Positions 18,387 to 28,880 of a DNA stretch of 64,000 nucleotides are shown piece after piece. A program made the translations under genes and the position numbers. Source of the stretch: Todiramphus chloris collaris (Eukaryota > Chordata > Aves > Coraciiformes > Alcedinidae); contig JANVCC010000247.1 in the NCBI GenBank assembly GCA_025345505.1, forward strand, positions 259,804-323,803. The letters are read 5' to 3'. Every line of letters starts with the position of its first letter. Within the stretch, counting starts at the first letter, position 1. Under the pieces are notes generated by a model that had not been told where the DNA came from, searched no databases, and saw only the letters and a list, made by a program, of their open reading frames with translations.

Positions 18387-19573
18387 TCAGCAATCCTTCC
18401 TCTTCATCAGCCCCTCTGGAAAATGGAATTCCATGTTATATGCAGGTCATGCTTCCTGGTGAGTGTGTTGGAATGAGGCTTTTCTTCTTTACGTATGTGC
18501 CCAGGCAGCCTGTAAAGGCCTGAAGGCACAAGGAATGTGATTTCTCACCTTATGAAGGATTACACAAAACTGATCCTTCAAGCACCTTGTCCCCAGTGAG
18601 TCTGTCATAATAAAGAACGTTTTCATTCTGAAGAGATTCACCGTTGCAGAGGAAGAATTTAATATATTCAGTTTTTGTGAAGACAGAATTTTACCTCCTC
18701 TTTTACTCCCAAACCCTGGAGCTAAATATTTGTTTATGTTTGTGAGCATGGGTATGTTTTCCTGTGATGCTGGTAGGGCAGATTTAGACTTTGCTCAAGT
18801 GTTTTGTTATGACAGAAAATTACATTTATATTTTAAATTCACTATTTCAAAAGTAAACACCGCAGATGAAATTTTCCATCCTGACCTACGCAGTAGCTCT
18901 CAACTGCAATAGTCTGTTCTTCCTGCATGAGGGGAACTCCCATTGATGTGTGGATCTGAGAGGAGAATTTTGCCCTCAGGGCTCAATTTTGCTCTGAGAT
19001 TGACATATGCATATCATCAAAAATAGAATAATCTATGCATTTGAGGAGCCATCAGCAGCTCCCGTGCAATGCTGTTGCTCTTGGAGATTTCTGACATCCT
19101 ACTAAAATGTGTGATAGGCTCAGAGGTATCCTGGGTCTATTCATGCTAACAACCCCTCCCCCCAAATAGATGAGACTGCACCAGAAAGGGTGATCTTTCT
19201 TTGTTATTGTAATTATTCATATTATAACGTATCAGGAAAATCTAACAAATAATTTTAATCTCATATCACTTCCTTGAGTATCTCATTCTAGGGCCTCAGA
19301 CAGGTATTCAGGCAGGAGCTGTCTGGCTGCATGTGATTTTTCACACTCGTTAACATTCTCTGAGAGACATCCACAGAACATGGCATTTGTGACTCTCATT
19401 GGGAAGAGTGGGTTATGCTGGTCTTAAGAATTATCAATTCCATTGGGGATGGAACAGTATTTCAGCACCTTCTTGCTCCTTGATGTTTGTAAATCTAGAA
19501 AAAGTTATCTGAGGAGCAAAAAATCCTCCTCTCTTCTTCTTGCACAGCAAGCCTTTGTGGTCTTTCTTTCCAT
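18387..19573. other. Intergenic, possible ancient amniote repeat
   Basis: No gene was seen. Near 18,931-18,990 the phrases AACTCCCATTGATGTG, AGAATTTTGCCCTCAGGGCT and CAATTTTGCTCTGAGAT resemble an old palindromic repeat class common in turtle, crocodile and bird genomes. The match is by memory and weak. Confidence 0.3.
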
Positions 19574-19998
19574 ATGAGCTCCCCAGTTCAAGAGGGACAG
19601 GGAAATACTGGAGAGAGTCCAAGGGAGGCTGCGAGGATGCTGAAGGGACGGGAACATCTCTCTGGGGAGGAAAGGCTGAGAGCCCTGGGGCTGTTCAGCC
19701 TGGAGAAGAGAAGCCTGAGAGGGGATCTTAGGAATGGTTCCAAATCTCTGCAGGGTGGGGGGCAAGGAGAAGGGGCCAGGCTCTTTCCAGTGCTGCCCTG
19801 GGATAGGACGAGGGGCAATGGGCACCAGCTGGAACCCAGAAAGTTCCACCTCAACAGGAGTAAAAACCTGTTTACTGTGAGGGTGATGGATCCTGGAAGA
19901 GGCTGCCCAGAGACTTTCCAAACCCCCTTGGATCTTTTCCTGTGTGGCCTGCCCTGGGTGTTCCTGTTCTGATTCTATGATTCTATCATTCTATGATT
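19574..19998 (+). mobile_element. CR1 LINE 3' fragment with ORF2 remnant
   Basis: This sense copy retains an open frame over the C-terminal tail of the CR1 reverse transcriptase ([17 protein letters not shown], then NGSKSLQGGGQGEGARLF). It ends in TTCTATGATTCTATCATTCTATGA-type units. It is nearly identical over about 180 bp to the inverted copy at 45.8-46.4 kb, so both belong to one comparatively young subfamily. Confidence 0.95.
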
Positions 19999-21244
19999 TG
20001 TTTTCCTGCTGGCCTGAATAATATGACCACTTACTTTCAATGAGCACAAGATTGGATGGAAATCATTGTTAATTCTCATTGATTTCTCCCAGCACTTCTG
20101 ATCCCACCCTCCCTTTCCCATTTGTGCTGCTGGTGAAGTTTTGCTCATCCCAGCTAAAATTTTTTTCAGGTAACATGAGACATCTAGCAAGCTGATTTGT
20201 AGTCCAAAGTAATGATGTAGATAGCAGGAGATGGGTGCCATGATCCACTGCTGGATGGGACTGGACTAGGTGAATAGCTGGGGCTCAAAAGACAATCTTT
20301 CTGTGCTCGCTTTTCAGGAGGTCCCTCGTAAGTATTACATCAAAACTGATGGCCTCTCTTGGAGGTCTTGGGTACCCTAGACCATCTCCCCTTTGTAAAT
20401 GAGTTAGTCCCTAAGTATCTGCTCCATTGACTGAATCAACTAGACCTTCATCCCCTTCAGTGGGGGTTTGGGACACTGTGTAAAGGTATATTGCCAACAC
20501 TTACATGGAAGGCAAGCTGTCTCCCACTCCAAGCTGTAACCAGTCCCTAAGGCTGAAGTACATTATTGTTTACACAAACCAGCTTTCCCAAACTTGTCGT
20601 TTGACCTTTCTTAAAGAACTAATGGAATATTCACACCAGCACAGTTCCTGGAAGCTACAAAACATCCCAGTTATTTTAAAGGTGTTTTAACTAATTGCTG
20701 TGAAGAACCCTTTTGACTTCCTTGAGGGAACTTTGTGAGGTAGGAAGAGTGCAGGCAACCCAGCAGACAGTGTCTCCAGATGCTCTACAGTGTCTTCCTC
20801 TAGAAGAGGTGTCTTTCCTCCAACAGGAAAAGGAGGTTCTGCTATTCCTGCCCATTTCAATGAAAAAGGCTTTTTTTTTTTTTTTTCTGTACCACAGCAA
20901 AGGGAAAAAAGGTCTTCCCACCTTTTTCTTGCTGTATAGACAGAGTTAAAAAACAGAATGAAAGCTTATTGTGATATGACACTGTCTCCTAATTGCCAAC
21001 ACAGATGTTTGTTAGTACAATGAAGAGAGAGTTAATTTTGTGCCCTTTTGGACACTCTTTAAAGATTTCTAATAAAGAACCTTCTGGAGAGGCAGCCCAG
21101 ACCTCATGGGATACACTTGAGCATCTGAGATGGCAGCTGATTGAACCACAGATCTCCCCACTGAGTAGATTGACACCTCGCTTTTTTGTAGGCAGCTACA
21201 GAGTCCCCAGTCTAGAGTCACTGTGCCCTGAGTAGACTTACACA
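19999..21244. other. Intergenic, no gene seen
   Basis: Unique sequence with a T-run near 20,871-20,886. Open frames are short and unsupported. Confidence 0.65.
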
Positions 21245-21454
21245 TGACTTAGACATTAGGAAGAAGCTCTTTACTCTGAGGATGGTGAGACACCAGAACA
21301 GGTTGCCCAGGGAGGGGGTGGAGTCACCATCCATGGAGAGGTTCTAAAACCATGTCGACGTGGCACTTCAGGACATGGTTTAGTGATCATGGTTTAGTGG
21401 GTTGATGGTTGGACTTTATCTTGAAGGGCTTTTCCAACCTTAATGGTTCTATGA
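21245..21454 (+). mobile_element. CR1 LINE 3' fragment
   Basis: This sense copy runs from GACATTAGGAAGAAGCTC through GTTGCCCAGGGAGGGGGTGG and GGACATGGTTTAGTGATC to CCTTAATGGTTCTATGA. The GACATGGTTTAGTG tail marks a different CR1 subfamily from the CATGGCAGG type at 14.7-15.2 kb. Confidence 0.93.
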
Positions 21455-21729
21455 AAAAGCTTATCTTGTGAATAGAGCTAATAATTTGTTCTTGTTTAGA
21501 TGTTTATATTAGTCTGTGGTTTTGGAAAAAAAATCTTCTTTAAGAAGTGCAAATATTATCATTCAATGCACTAAACTGATTCCAAATGTAATGAAAATAT
21601 ATTTCCAGGTTTTATTTGAATCTATATTCAGGAACCTGCTTTCTTACTATATCAGCTGCCTCTCCTCACAGCTCCTGTAGTGACTCTTAGTTGCTGCTTG
21701 GAGCTACAATGTACGTTCTCCATGCTCTC

Positions 21730-22090
21730 ACAGAATCACAGAATGGTAGGGTTTGGAAGGGACCTACGAAGACCATTGAGTCCAACCCCCCTGCCAGAGC
21801 AGGACAAAACTAGAGCAGATTACTCAGATATGCATCCAGACAGGCCTTGAAAGCTTCTAGAAAAGGAGACTCTACAACATCTCTGGGGAGTCTGTTTCAG
21901 TGCTCTGTAACTCTACAGTAAAGGAAGTCTTCTTCATGTTGAGGTGGAACTTTCTGTACTCAAGCTTGAATCCATTGCTCCTCATCCTATCACAATGCAC
22001 AAGTGAAAAGAGGTTGTCCTTGCCTTCTTGATGCTCAGCCCTTATGTATTTATAGACATTAATTAGATCTCCTCTCAGTCTTCTCCTCAA
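21730..22090 (-). mobile_element. CR1 LINE 3' fragment
   Basis: Antisense copy starting ACAGAATCACAGAATGGTAG, with GTCCAACCCCCCTGCCAGAG and a diverged interior up to CAGTCTTCTCCTCAAC. Interior divergence suggests an older insertion. Confidence 0.9.
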
Positions 22091-23049
22091 CTGCCCAGTG
22101 TGGGTGTGGTTGGTGATGCAGCTACAGAAACCTCCCATGTTATACTGGTGGGCAGATGTGATGGTTGGGCACTGATAAAGCACTGGCTGGTTGTCATACT
22201 CTTCACATCAGCCTCCTGTAATGAGAAGCACATGTCTGGAAGTTATACACAAAACATTGATTTTTATTTTTTTCTTTTATTTTTTTCTTTTTAAATAATA
22301 CCTCAAGATCAACAGATCTCTGTGTGTGTGGCTGAAATAGGATTTGATTCCTGGAAACAGCACTTGTTTCTGTAGCAGAGATGTTTTAAATCTTTCATGC
22401 TAATAGATGTAACCCTCTGATGGTGGAAATCCCACCTCCTCAAGCTGATGAGGCCAGCCGTGAAGCATCTGTTATACTCCTGATAGATACAACATAATGT
22501 TGGTACTAGGAAAAAAAAGAAGTGCATTACAAAAATATTTTTCATTTATAGAAATTCTTTTCACATAAGGAAGAAAAAAACCCCAACATTAAAGCAGAAA
22601 TTTGAATCTCTGAAGCAGCAGAAACCTGCACTGAGAAATCCAGAAGGCTGAGGAAAAAAAAAAAAGCTAAAGCCAAATACAGCACAAAAATCCGGAGTCC
22701 TTCCTTACAATTTATGGGACGCAGCTGAGCGCATCTGTAGTGGGCACTCCAGAAATCACTTTTCATTAAATCATACTTTTCCTGCCTTTAGTTTCTTCCA
22801 TATGTCATAAACCAATCTTGTTTTGCTCTCCTGGTCAGATGAGCCAAGTAGCTGCTTCTGGTGGCAGATGAGACCACAGGCTACATCCTCTCTCCCACTG
22901 TAATGGGATCCAATGTACAAGAACACCGGGAGCTGGCACTGATTGCTCAGATTTGCTTTACTACACAAGGGTATTAGGCTGATGCTTCCCAGGATTGCTG
23001 GGCTGGCTAAGGCTCTGCTAAACCCTATACATGACTTGGGGTAAACCTG
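22091..23049. other. Intergenic, no gene seen
   Basis: Unique sequence with a T-rich run near 22,260-22,291 and an A-run near 22,655-22,666. No supported gene. Confidence 0.65.
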
Positions 23050-23716
23050 AGGAAAACCATCTGGAAAACCAACCAGGAATGTGCCCTGGCAGCCCAAAAA
23101 GCCCCAACTGTGTCCTGGGATACATCAAAAGGTGCATGGCCAGCAGGTCAAGGGAGATGATTCTGCTCCTTCACTCTGCTCTGGTGAGATGTCACCCGGA
23201 GTACTGTGTCAAGCTCTGGAGCCCCCAATGCAAGAAGGATATGGATCTGTTGACATGGGTCCAGAGGAGGCCACAAAGATGATCAGAAGGCTAGAGCACC
23301 TCTCCAATGAGGACAGGCTGAGGGAGTTGTGTCTGTTCATCCTGGAGAAAAGAATTCTCCAGGGAGACCCTATAGTGGCCTTTCACTGTCTGAAGAAAGT
23401 CTACAGGAACATTGGGGAGAGATGTTTTATAAAGGCATGAGAGGACAGGACAAGGGACAGTGGTTTTAAACTAGAGCAGAGTAGATTTAGATTGGACATT
23501 AGGAAGAAGTTCTTCACTCTAAGGGTGGTGAGACACTGGAACAGGTCACCCAGAGGAGGTGTGGACACCTCATCCCTGGAAGTGTTTATGAGACAAGTCT
23601 GGATGAGTCTCTGAGCGACCTGGTCTAGTGGGAGGTGTCCCTGCCCATGGTGGGGGTTGGAAAGAGGTGATCTTTAAGGTCCCTTCCAACCCAAGCCATT
23701 CTATGATTCTGTCATT
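23050..23716 (+). mobile_element. CR1 LINE, 0.67-kb 3' fragment
   Basis: This is one of the longest copies. It starts within ORF2 (AGGAATGTGCCCTGGCAGCC, the usual CR1 phrase before CATCAAAAGG). It continues through GTGAGATGTCACCCGGAGTA and AGGACAGGCTGAGGGAGTTG into the 3' UTR and ends CCATTCTATGATTCTGTCAT. The reading frame is partly open but broken. Confidence 0.95.
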
Positions 23717-24020
23717 ACATGCTTCAGAGGGGCCCAGGAAAGAAGGTGAATGAGGGTTGAATACAGTGATCAGTAAAATGCCTATTGCTTTATAAGCATC
23801 TTGTTGCTTCATGACCATTCCCTGTTCACTTATTAAAGGACTGGGGGTGAGAAAGGCTGAATGAATTGTCTAGAAAGGTTATTGAGCTGGGTATCCCTTT
23901 CATCAACCTGGGGCTCAGCTGGAGCTTTCTGAAGTACTTGTCAATTGGAATAGAGCCTGAGACTGTCAGCTACTGAAATCTCTTTTTCCAGACCAGATTG
24001 GCAGCTGCAGTGCATCAACA

Positions 24021-24156
24021 TGAGGCTTCATAAGTTTCTGAGCAACCTGCTCTAGTTACCAACGTCCCTTCTCAGTGCAGGGGGGTTGGACTAGATGACC
24101 TTTGGAGGTCCCTTCCAACCCAAGGCATTCTGTGATTCTATGATTTTATGATTCTG
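24021..24156 (+). mobile_element. CR1 LINE 3' fragment (about 135 bp)
   Basis: TGAGCAACCTGCTCTAGTTA, GGGGGGTTGGACTAGATGAC, then CATTCTGTGATTCTATGATT. Only the terminal 3' UTR is present. Confidence 0.92.
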
Positions 24157-24481
24157 TTTTTGCTGACAAAACCTCTTACCTCGCATCCTACTTTACGACT
24201 GGATTTTGGTTCTCTGCTGATGAGGTATGAATGTGATGTGACTCGAGAAGAGACAATTTAGTCAATGGAAGGAAAAATCCACCTGTGGTCTTTAGGTCTG
24301 ACATTTACTTCTCTCTCATTCTGGCACATGGCATGGCCTATGGCCTAAGCCTCATTAGGACTAACTTTACTTCCTGGAGCTAACACTTCCGATTATGCTG
24401 CTGAGAAAAAATACCCTGAGGGCAGAAGAGACACATAAGGGTAATTTCTAATTAATTGTTTCCGTACTAGAAGGTCAACTG

Positions 24482-25085
24482 TCATAGAATGATAGAATAA
24501 TAGAATCATAGAATCTTAGAATGTCCCAGGTTGAAAGGCACCTCCAAAGGTAGTCTAGCCCAACGACCCTGCACTGAGAAGCGATATCCTCAACTAGAGC
24601 AGGTTGCTCAGAGCCCCATCCAGCCTGACCTTGAATGTTTCCAGAGATGGGGCCTCCACCACCTCCCTGGGCAACATGTTCCAGTGTTCCACCGCTCTTG
24701 GAGTAAAGAACTTCTTCCTAATGTCCAATCTAAATCTCCCCTGCTCTATCTTAAAACCATTGCCCCTCATCCTATTTTTACAAGCCCTTGTACCCAGCCC
24801 CTCCCCAGCTTTCCTGTAGCCCCCTTCAGATACTGGAAGGCCACTATAAGGGCTCCCCAGAACCTTCTCTTCTCCAGGCTGAACAACCCCAAATCCCTCA
24901 GCCTGTCCTCATAGGAGAGGTGCTCCAGCCCTCTGATAATTTTTGTGCCCCTCCTCTGGACCTGCTCCATCAGGAACACCTTGTGCTGGGGGCTCCAGAG
25001 ATGGACACAGTACTGCAGGTGACATCTCACCAGAGCAGAGTAGAGGGGCAGAATCACCTCTCTCGATCTGTTGGACACCTAACAG
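24482..25085 (-). mobile_element. CR1 LINE, 0.6-kb 3' fragment
   Basis: The antisense copy opens with TCATAGAATGATAGAATAAT and extends through CAGAGCCCCATCCAGCCTGA, TAAAGAACTTCTTCCTAATG and the ORF2 end (CTCTTCTCCAGGCTGAACAA on the + strand) to GATCTGTTGGACACC. On the minus strand it keeps an RT C-terminal reading ([18 protein letters not shown]). Confidence 0.95.
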
Positions 25086-26500
25086 GGCTTTCCATACCAC
25101 GTATCTTGATGTCTACTCTTTCAAAAATTGTTTTAAAGCCGAACTGAGAAACGTTTCAGAGGGAGATTAATTGGCAGAACTCTAAACTTCCTTTCTGGTG
25201 TCTCTAGCCTTTAGCTCCAAACTTTTCAGAATCTCTCCTGATAATCAAGGAAGACATAGAAATTATCCTGTATTTGATCTACTGATTTGATCTACTGATT
25301 TGCAGTAGATTAGAAAATCTCTGTAGTAGCTCTGTTTTCACTCGGTCACGTTTCCTTTCAAATGGTCCACTGGCAGTAGAAATGATCACGTGTCACCTCA
25401 GTTTAACCGCGTGTCATCTCAGTTTAATGACAAACACGCTTTGAAAAGAAAGCTGATATTTGGCAGAAAAAACGATCACGTGTCATCGCAGTTTAATCGT
25501 GTGTCATCTCAGTTTAAGGACAAATATGCCTTGAAAAGAAAACTGACATTTGGCAGATTCGTTCAGTCATTTTACAACTGCACACTTCTGACCAGCTAAT
25601 AGACTTTTCAAGATAAAAAAAACCCCCAACAACTATGAGCAACTTTTTATGACTTGAAGTGGTACTAAATATATGGCTCTATCTTCAGCCAGAATAACCA
25701 CAATGTACCTTGAATGATGTCAGTAAAACCACTCTTTTACTGTTTTGTTAAGGACACAATGACCTATGCAGGTCCAACTTGAAACAATCGTCTTTCTCCC
25801 TGACTCAGGAGAGAATCTTGCCAAATTCAAGAGGGGGGAAAATGAAACTAATATTTTTAAGCTGTAAGGGTTTAAAATGATGGATTTACTCAGGTTTGGG
25901 AGGAAAACTTTAATCTGACTTCTTGTTTTGGATTAAGAAAAGTGATTCCAGAGCCCTGAATGTGAGTGAAGGTTGGCCTCGCGTTGGTCTGTAATAGCAG
26001 CATTTCTCTTGGAATCTGTATCTCTGCAGGGATTATGAGAACATGGAATTTGGAGAAGGAAAATTTGGCTATGTCAGATAGTTTATTCCCCTGCAAGAGT
26101 TGAATATTCCATAAACAGACAATAGATCAGCCCTTATGTGTAAATCCCACTGATTTTACACAGTGGGGAGACCAGAACTGCAGCAGCAGTTATTTAAAAC
26201 AGAGATGAATTCAGAACATTGAAGATGAAAACTTTTCTGTGAATTCTTGCACTGTCCTGTAGCATGTTGCTGCTGGATTGGAAGGATTTTAGTCAAAACT
26301 AGGTGCCATGAGAACCTGGGAAAAAATGGTCATGATGTTATTAATTCATTGGGTCTTTCCATAAAGTTGTTATTATCGTGGTCTAACTTCAGATTCAGCT
26401 CTGACTTCTTAAGTGCCTTGACAAAATTGGAAAGTACATCCTACTTCTTGGCAGGAACTCATGTGCTGATGATGCATCTTTATTAGCTATTTATCAGTTA
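25086..26500. other. Intergenic with a 90-bp tandem duplication
   Basis: No gene is supported. It contains the tandem repeat at 25,384-25,556. At about 26,125-26,170 the phrase TGTAAATCCCACTGATTTTA hints at an ancient amniote repeat. Confidence 0.55.
25384..25556. repeat. 90-bp tandem duplication with paired CACGTG boxes
   Basis: Two units start GATCACGTGTCA at 25,384 and 25,474, and each ends in TTTGGCAG. Each unit also contains an internal subrepeat (CGTGTCATCTCAGTTTAA type) occurring twice. The palindromic E-box CACGTG lies at 25,387-25,392 and 25,477-25,482. Because 90 is divisible by three, the repeat reads open on the + strand (25,390-25,599) as a duplicated peptide containing SSQF and ALKRKL. 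There is no ATG, and coding use is not supported. Confidence 0.8.
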
Positions 26501-27085
26501 TTCTGGGGTGCGTCAAAGAAGAGTGTGGCCAGGAGTTCAAGGGAGGTTGTCCTTCCTCTCTACTCTGCCCTGGTAAGAACTGTTTCCAGTTCTGGACTCC
26601 CCAGTTCAAGAAGGACAGTGAACTGCTGGAGAGGGTCCAGCAAAGGGTTACAAAGATGATGAGGGGTGGGAACATCTCTATGCTGAGGAAAGGCTGAGGA
26701 AGTTGGGTCTTTTCAGTCTGGAGAAGAGAAGCCTGAGAGGGGATCTGATCGATGCTTAGAAATACTTCAAGGGTGGGTGTCAGGAGGATGGGACTGGTCT
26801 CTTTCCAGTGGTGCCCTGTGATAGGATGAAGGGTAACAGGCACAAACTGGAACATAGGAAATTCCATTTAAACATGAGGAGGAATTTCACTTTGAGGGTG
26901 ATGGAGCCCTGGAACAGGATGCCCGGAGAGGTGGTGGAGTCTCCTTCTCTGGAGACATTCCAAACCCACCTGGACTATGCTATCCTGTGTAACCTTCTCT
27001 AGGTGAACCTGTTTTGGCAGGGGGGTTGGACTCAATGATCTCCAGAGGTCCTTTCCAGCCCTTTTCATGCTGTGATTCTGTGATT
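26501..27085 (+). mobile_element. CR1 LINE, 0.58-kb 3' fragment
   Basis: This sense copy starts at TTCTGGGGTGCGTCAAAGAA, includes GGACTCCCCAGTTCAAGAAG and GAGGAAAGGCTGAGGAAGTT, and ends TGCTGTGATTCTGTGATT. It belongs to the subfamily with GGTTGGACTCAATGATCTCC, similar to the inverted copy at 51.5-52.1 kb. Confidence 0.95.
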
Positions 27086-28880
27086 ATATAGACACAGCTT
27101 TGTTTATCTGGTCAGGAGACAAACAGACAAACATTTGCAATATCACTCACTGGGTCAGCTCTTGCAGCAACGTCACATCTACAGATTTGAAGGTATGCCT
27201 GAGTATGATGGTCATATGGATGCTCTTTCATTATCACCTGGCATATCATTGAGGTGGATAACACATTAAAACTCTGCCTTTCAGAAGAAAAAAAGAAGAA
27301 AGATAAGAGGTAACTTTGAGCAATTTTCCTTTTTCTTTCTCTTGGCTCTGCTCAGAGTTGTGCTTCCTTAGGCTTTCCAGATGATGCTCTTCTGTATTTT
27401 GGCAATCCCAACCACCTGGAATTCAAAGACCACATTCATTTATAATGGGTTTTCAGACGTTTGACAAGCTGCTTGGGCCTAGAGTGTAGTTTAAGCCTTG
27501 CTCACAGAGATCTGTTATACTGAGCATGGCTGAGATAGCCTCAGAAGCAGAAAGCCTGGGATTTCCATCGAGGGTATGATAAAGATGTAGTCAAGGCCAA
27601 GCAAAGGGAAATCAGACTTTCCCACTTCGATGTATCTGTTGTGGTATTTTCCTGCTTATTTTTATTTGCCTTTTTTATTTTTTACAGTAACACTGATCTT
27701 GGACCAGATGTGCTAAGTCCTGTGCATCTTGAGAGCAGCAGATTTACTGGATGTGTGCAGACCATCTGCACCCTGCATGTGTAATAGGTCCAATCCTTCC
27801 AAGTGCTGTTAGAGTGTGCTACGTGGCTTGCACACCTAGGAAATGATAAGAGGAATTGCCCTAGTCCTAGTTCTTCAGAGGGATTAGAAAGAAGAGAAAC
27901 GTCTTCCACTGTAGGAAAACTGACCCTCAAGAAGAAGGGGCATTTCCCCACCCAGGAAACCTATTCTGTGAGCTTTAGATAGAAGACAAATTCAGTGACT
28001 ATGAGAAACCTCCGTATCTGAGAAAGAAATCTGTTCAAGAGTTAATATGTGTTCAGGCTCTACAGTCTCCTGAGGCAGCAAAACAACCTCTGTGTCCTAG
28101 AAACTCTTTCAAAGTGTCAGCCTTGTCAGTGTGGCACCACTGTGCCGGCAAACTACAGGACATGGGTTTGGATCTCCAGCCAGTAAAGGCTAAGGGTCCC
28201 AGATGATCGATCTGGTTGAGGACTGTGGAGCTGATGTAGCTATCCACTCTGACGGGAAAGGGGTGAGATACCAGGTCAAATTCTTGAACAAAAATGAAGT
28301 ACCAAGGAGGAGCTGATGGTGCTGGGAATAAAAAGGAAGGAAGAAAGTTCGTCGAGTGAAAGAACGAAGCAATGAAAAATTTCACTGCAGAGAAAACTCT
28401 GGGTGTGTGGAAGGTAACAGTAGAAGATGTGAATGACCCCGTACTCTTTATGTGCTTACAAAAGGGAAGACAGAAGATAACAGTTCTGTCTGACCATAGG
28501 TGGTACTGAAGTCCTGACAAGTTTCTTTGGTTTCTGGTTACCTAGGAAGTCAGAATTAACTGTGAAATTGTTCATCAGTGTTTTACTCTGAAGTAATGAA
28601 ACATAAGGATTTTTTATTTTTCTTTAACAAAAAAGGAGAACATATTAAAAAGGAAGGTGAAATTCCTAGCAGTCAAAGTCTCTGTGGCTGAACAGAGTAT
28701 TTTGCTATTTACTGGAGCAAGACCTGGTTACAGAGGAGATTGTGACTGGAATCTGGAACAAATCATCGGAACATCAAGAATTAACTCCTGACAAAGGAGT
28801 TAAACTTTTTCAAACGAACCAGCTCCCCAGTTTAGAATGCAAGGGAGGACATAATTGAGAATCAAAAATAGTGCAAAGAA
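27086..28880. other. Intergenic, upstream flank of the gypsy fossil
   Basis: No gene was recognised. Its 3' part may hold the eroded gag region of the element that follows, but I could not identify a capsid or zinc-knuckle motif with confidence. The 155-codon antisense frame at 28,053-28,520 shows no recognisable domain. Confidence 0.5.

Noticed and set aside
28107-28148. Possible zinc-knuckle-like Cys/His cluster upstream of the gypsy protease
   Set aside because: It needs a frame change, and it is about 1 kb from the protease motif, farther than expected. Not supported.
28053-28520. A 155-codon antisense frame
   Set aside because: No recognisable domain. It lies antisense near the gypsy element and could be noncoding strand of eroded gag or chance.
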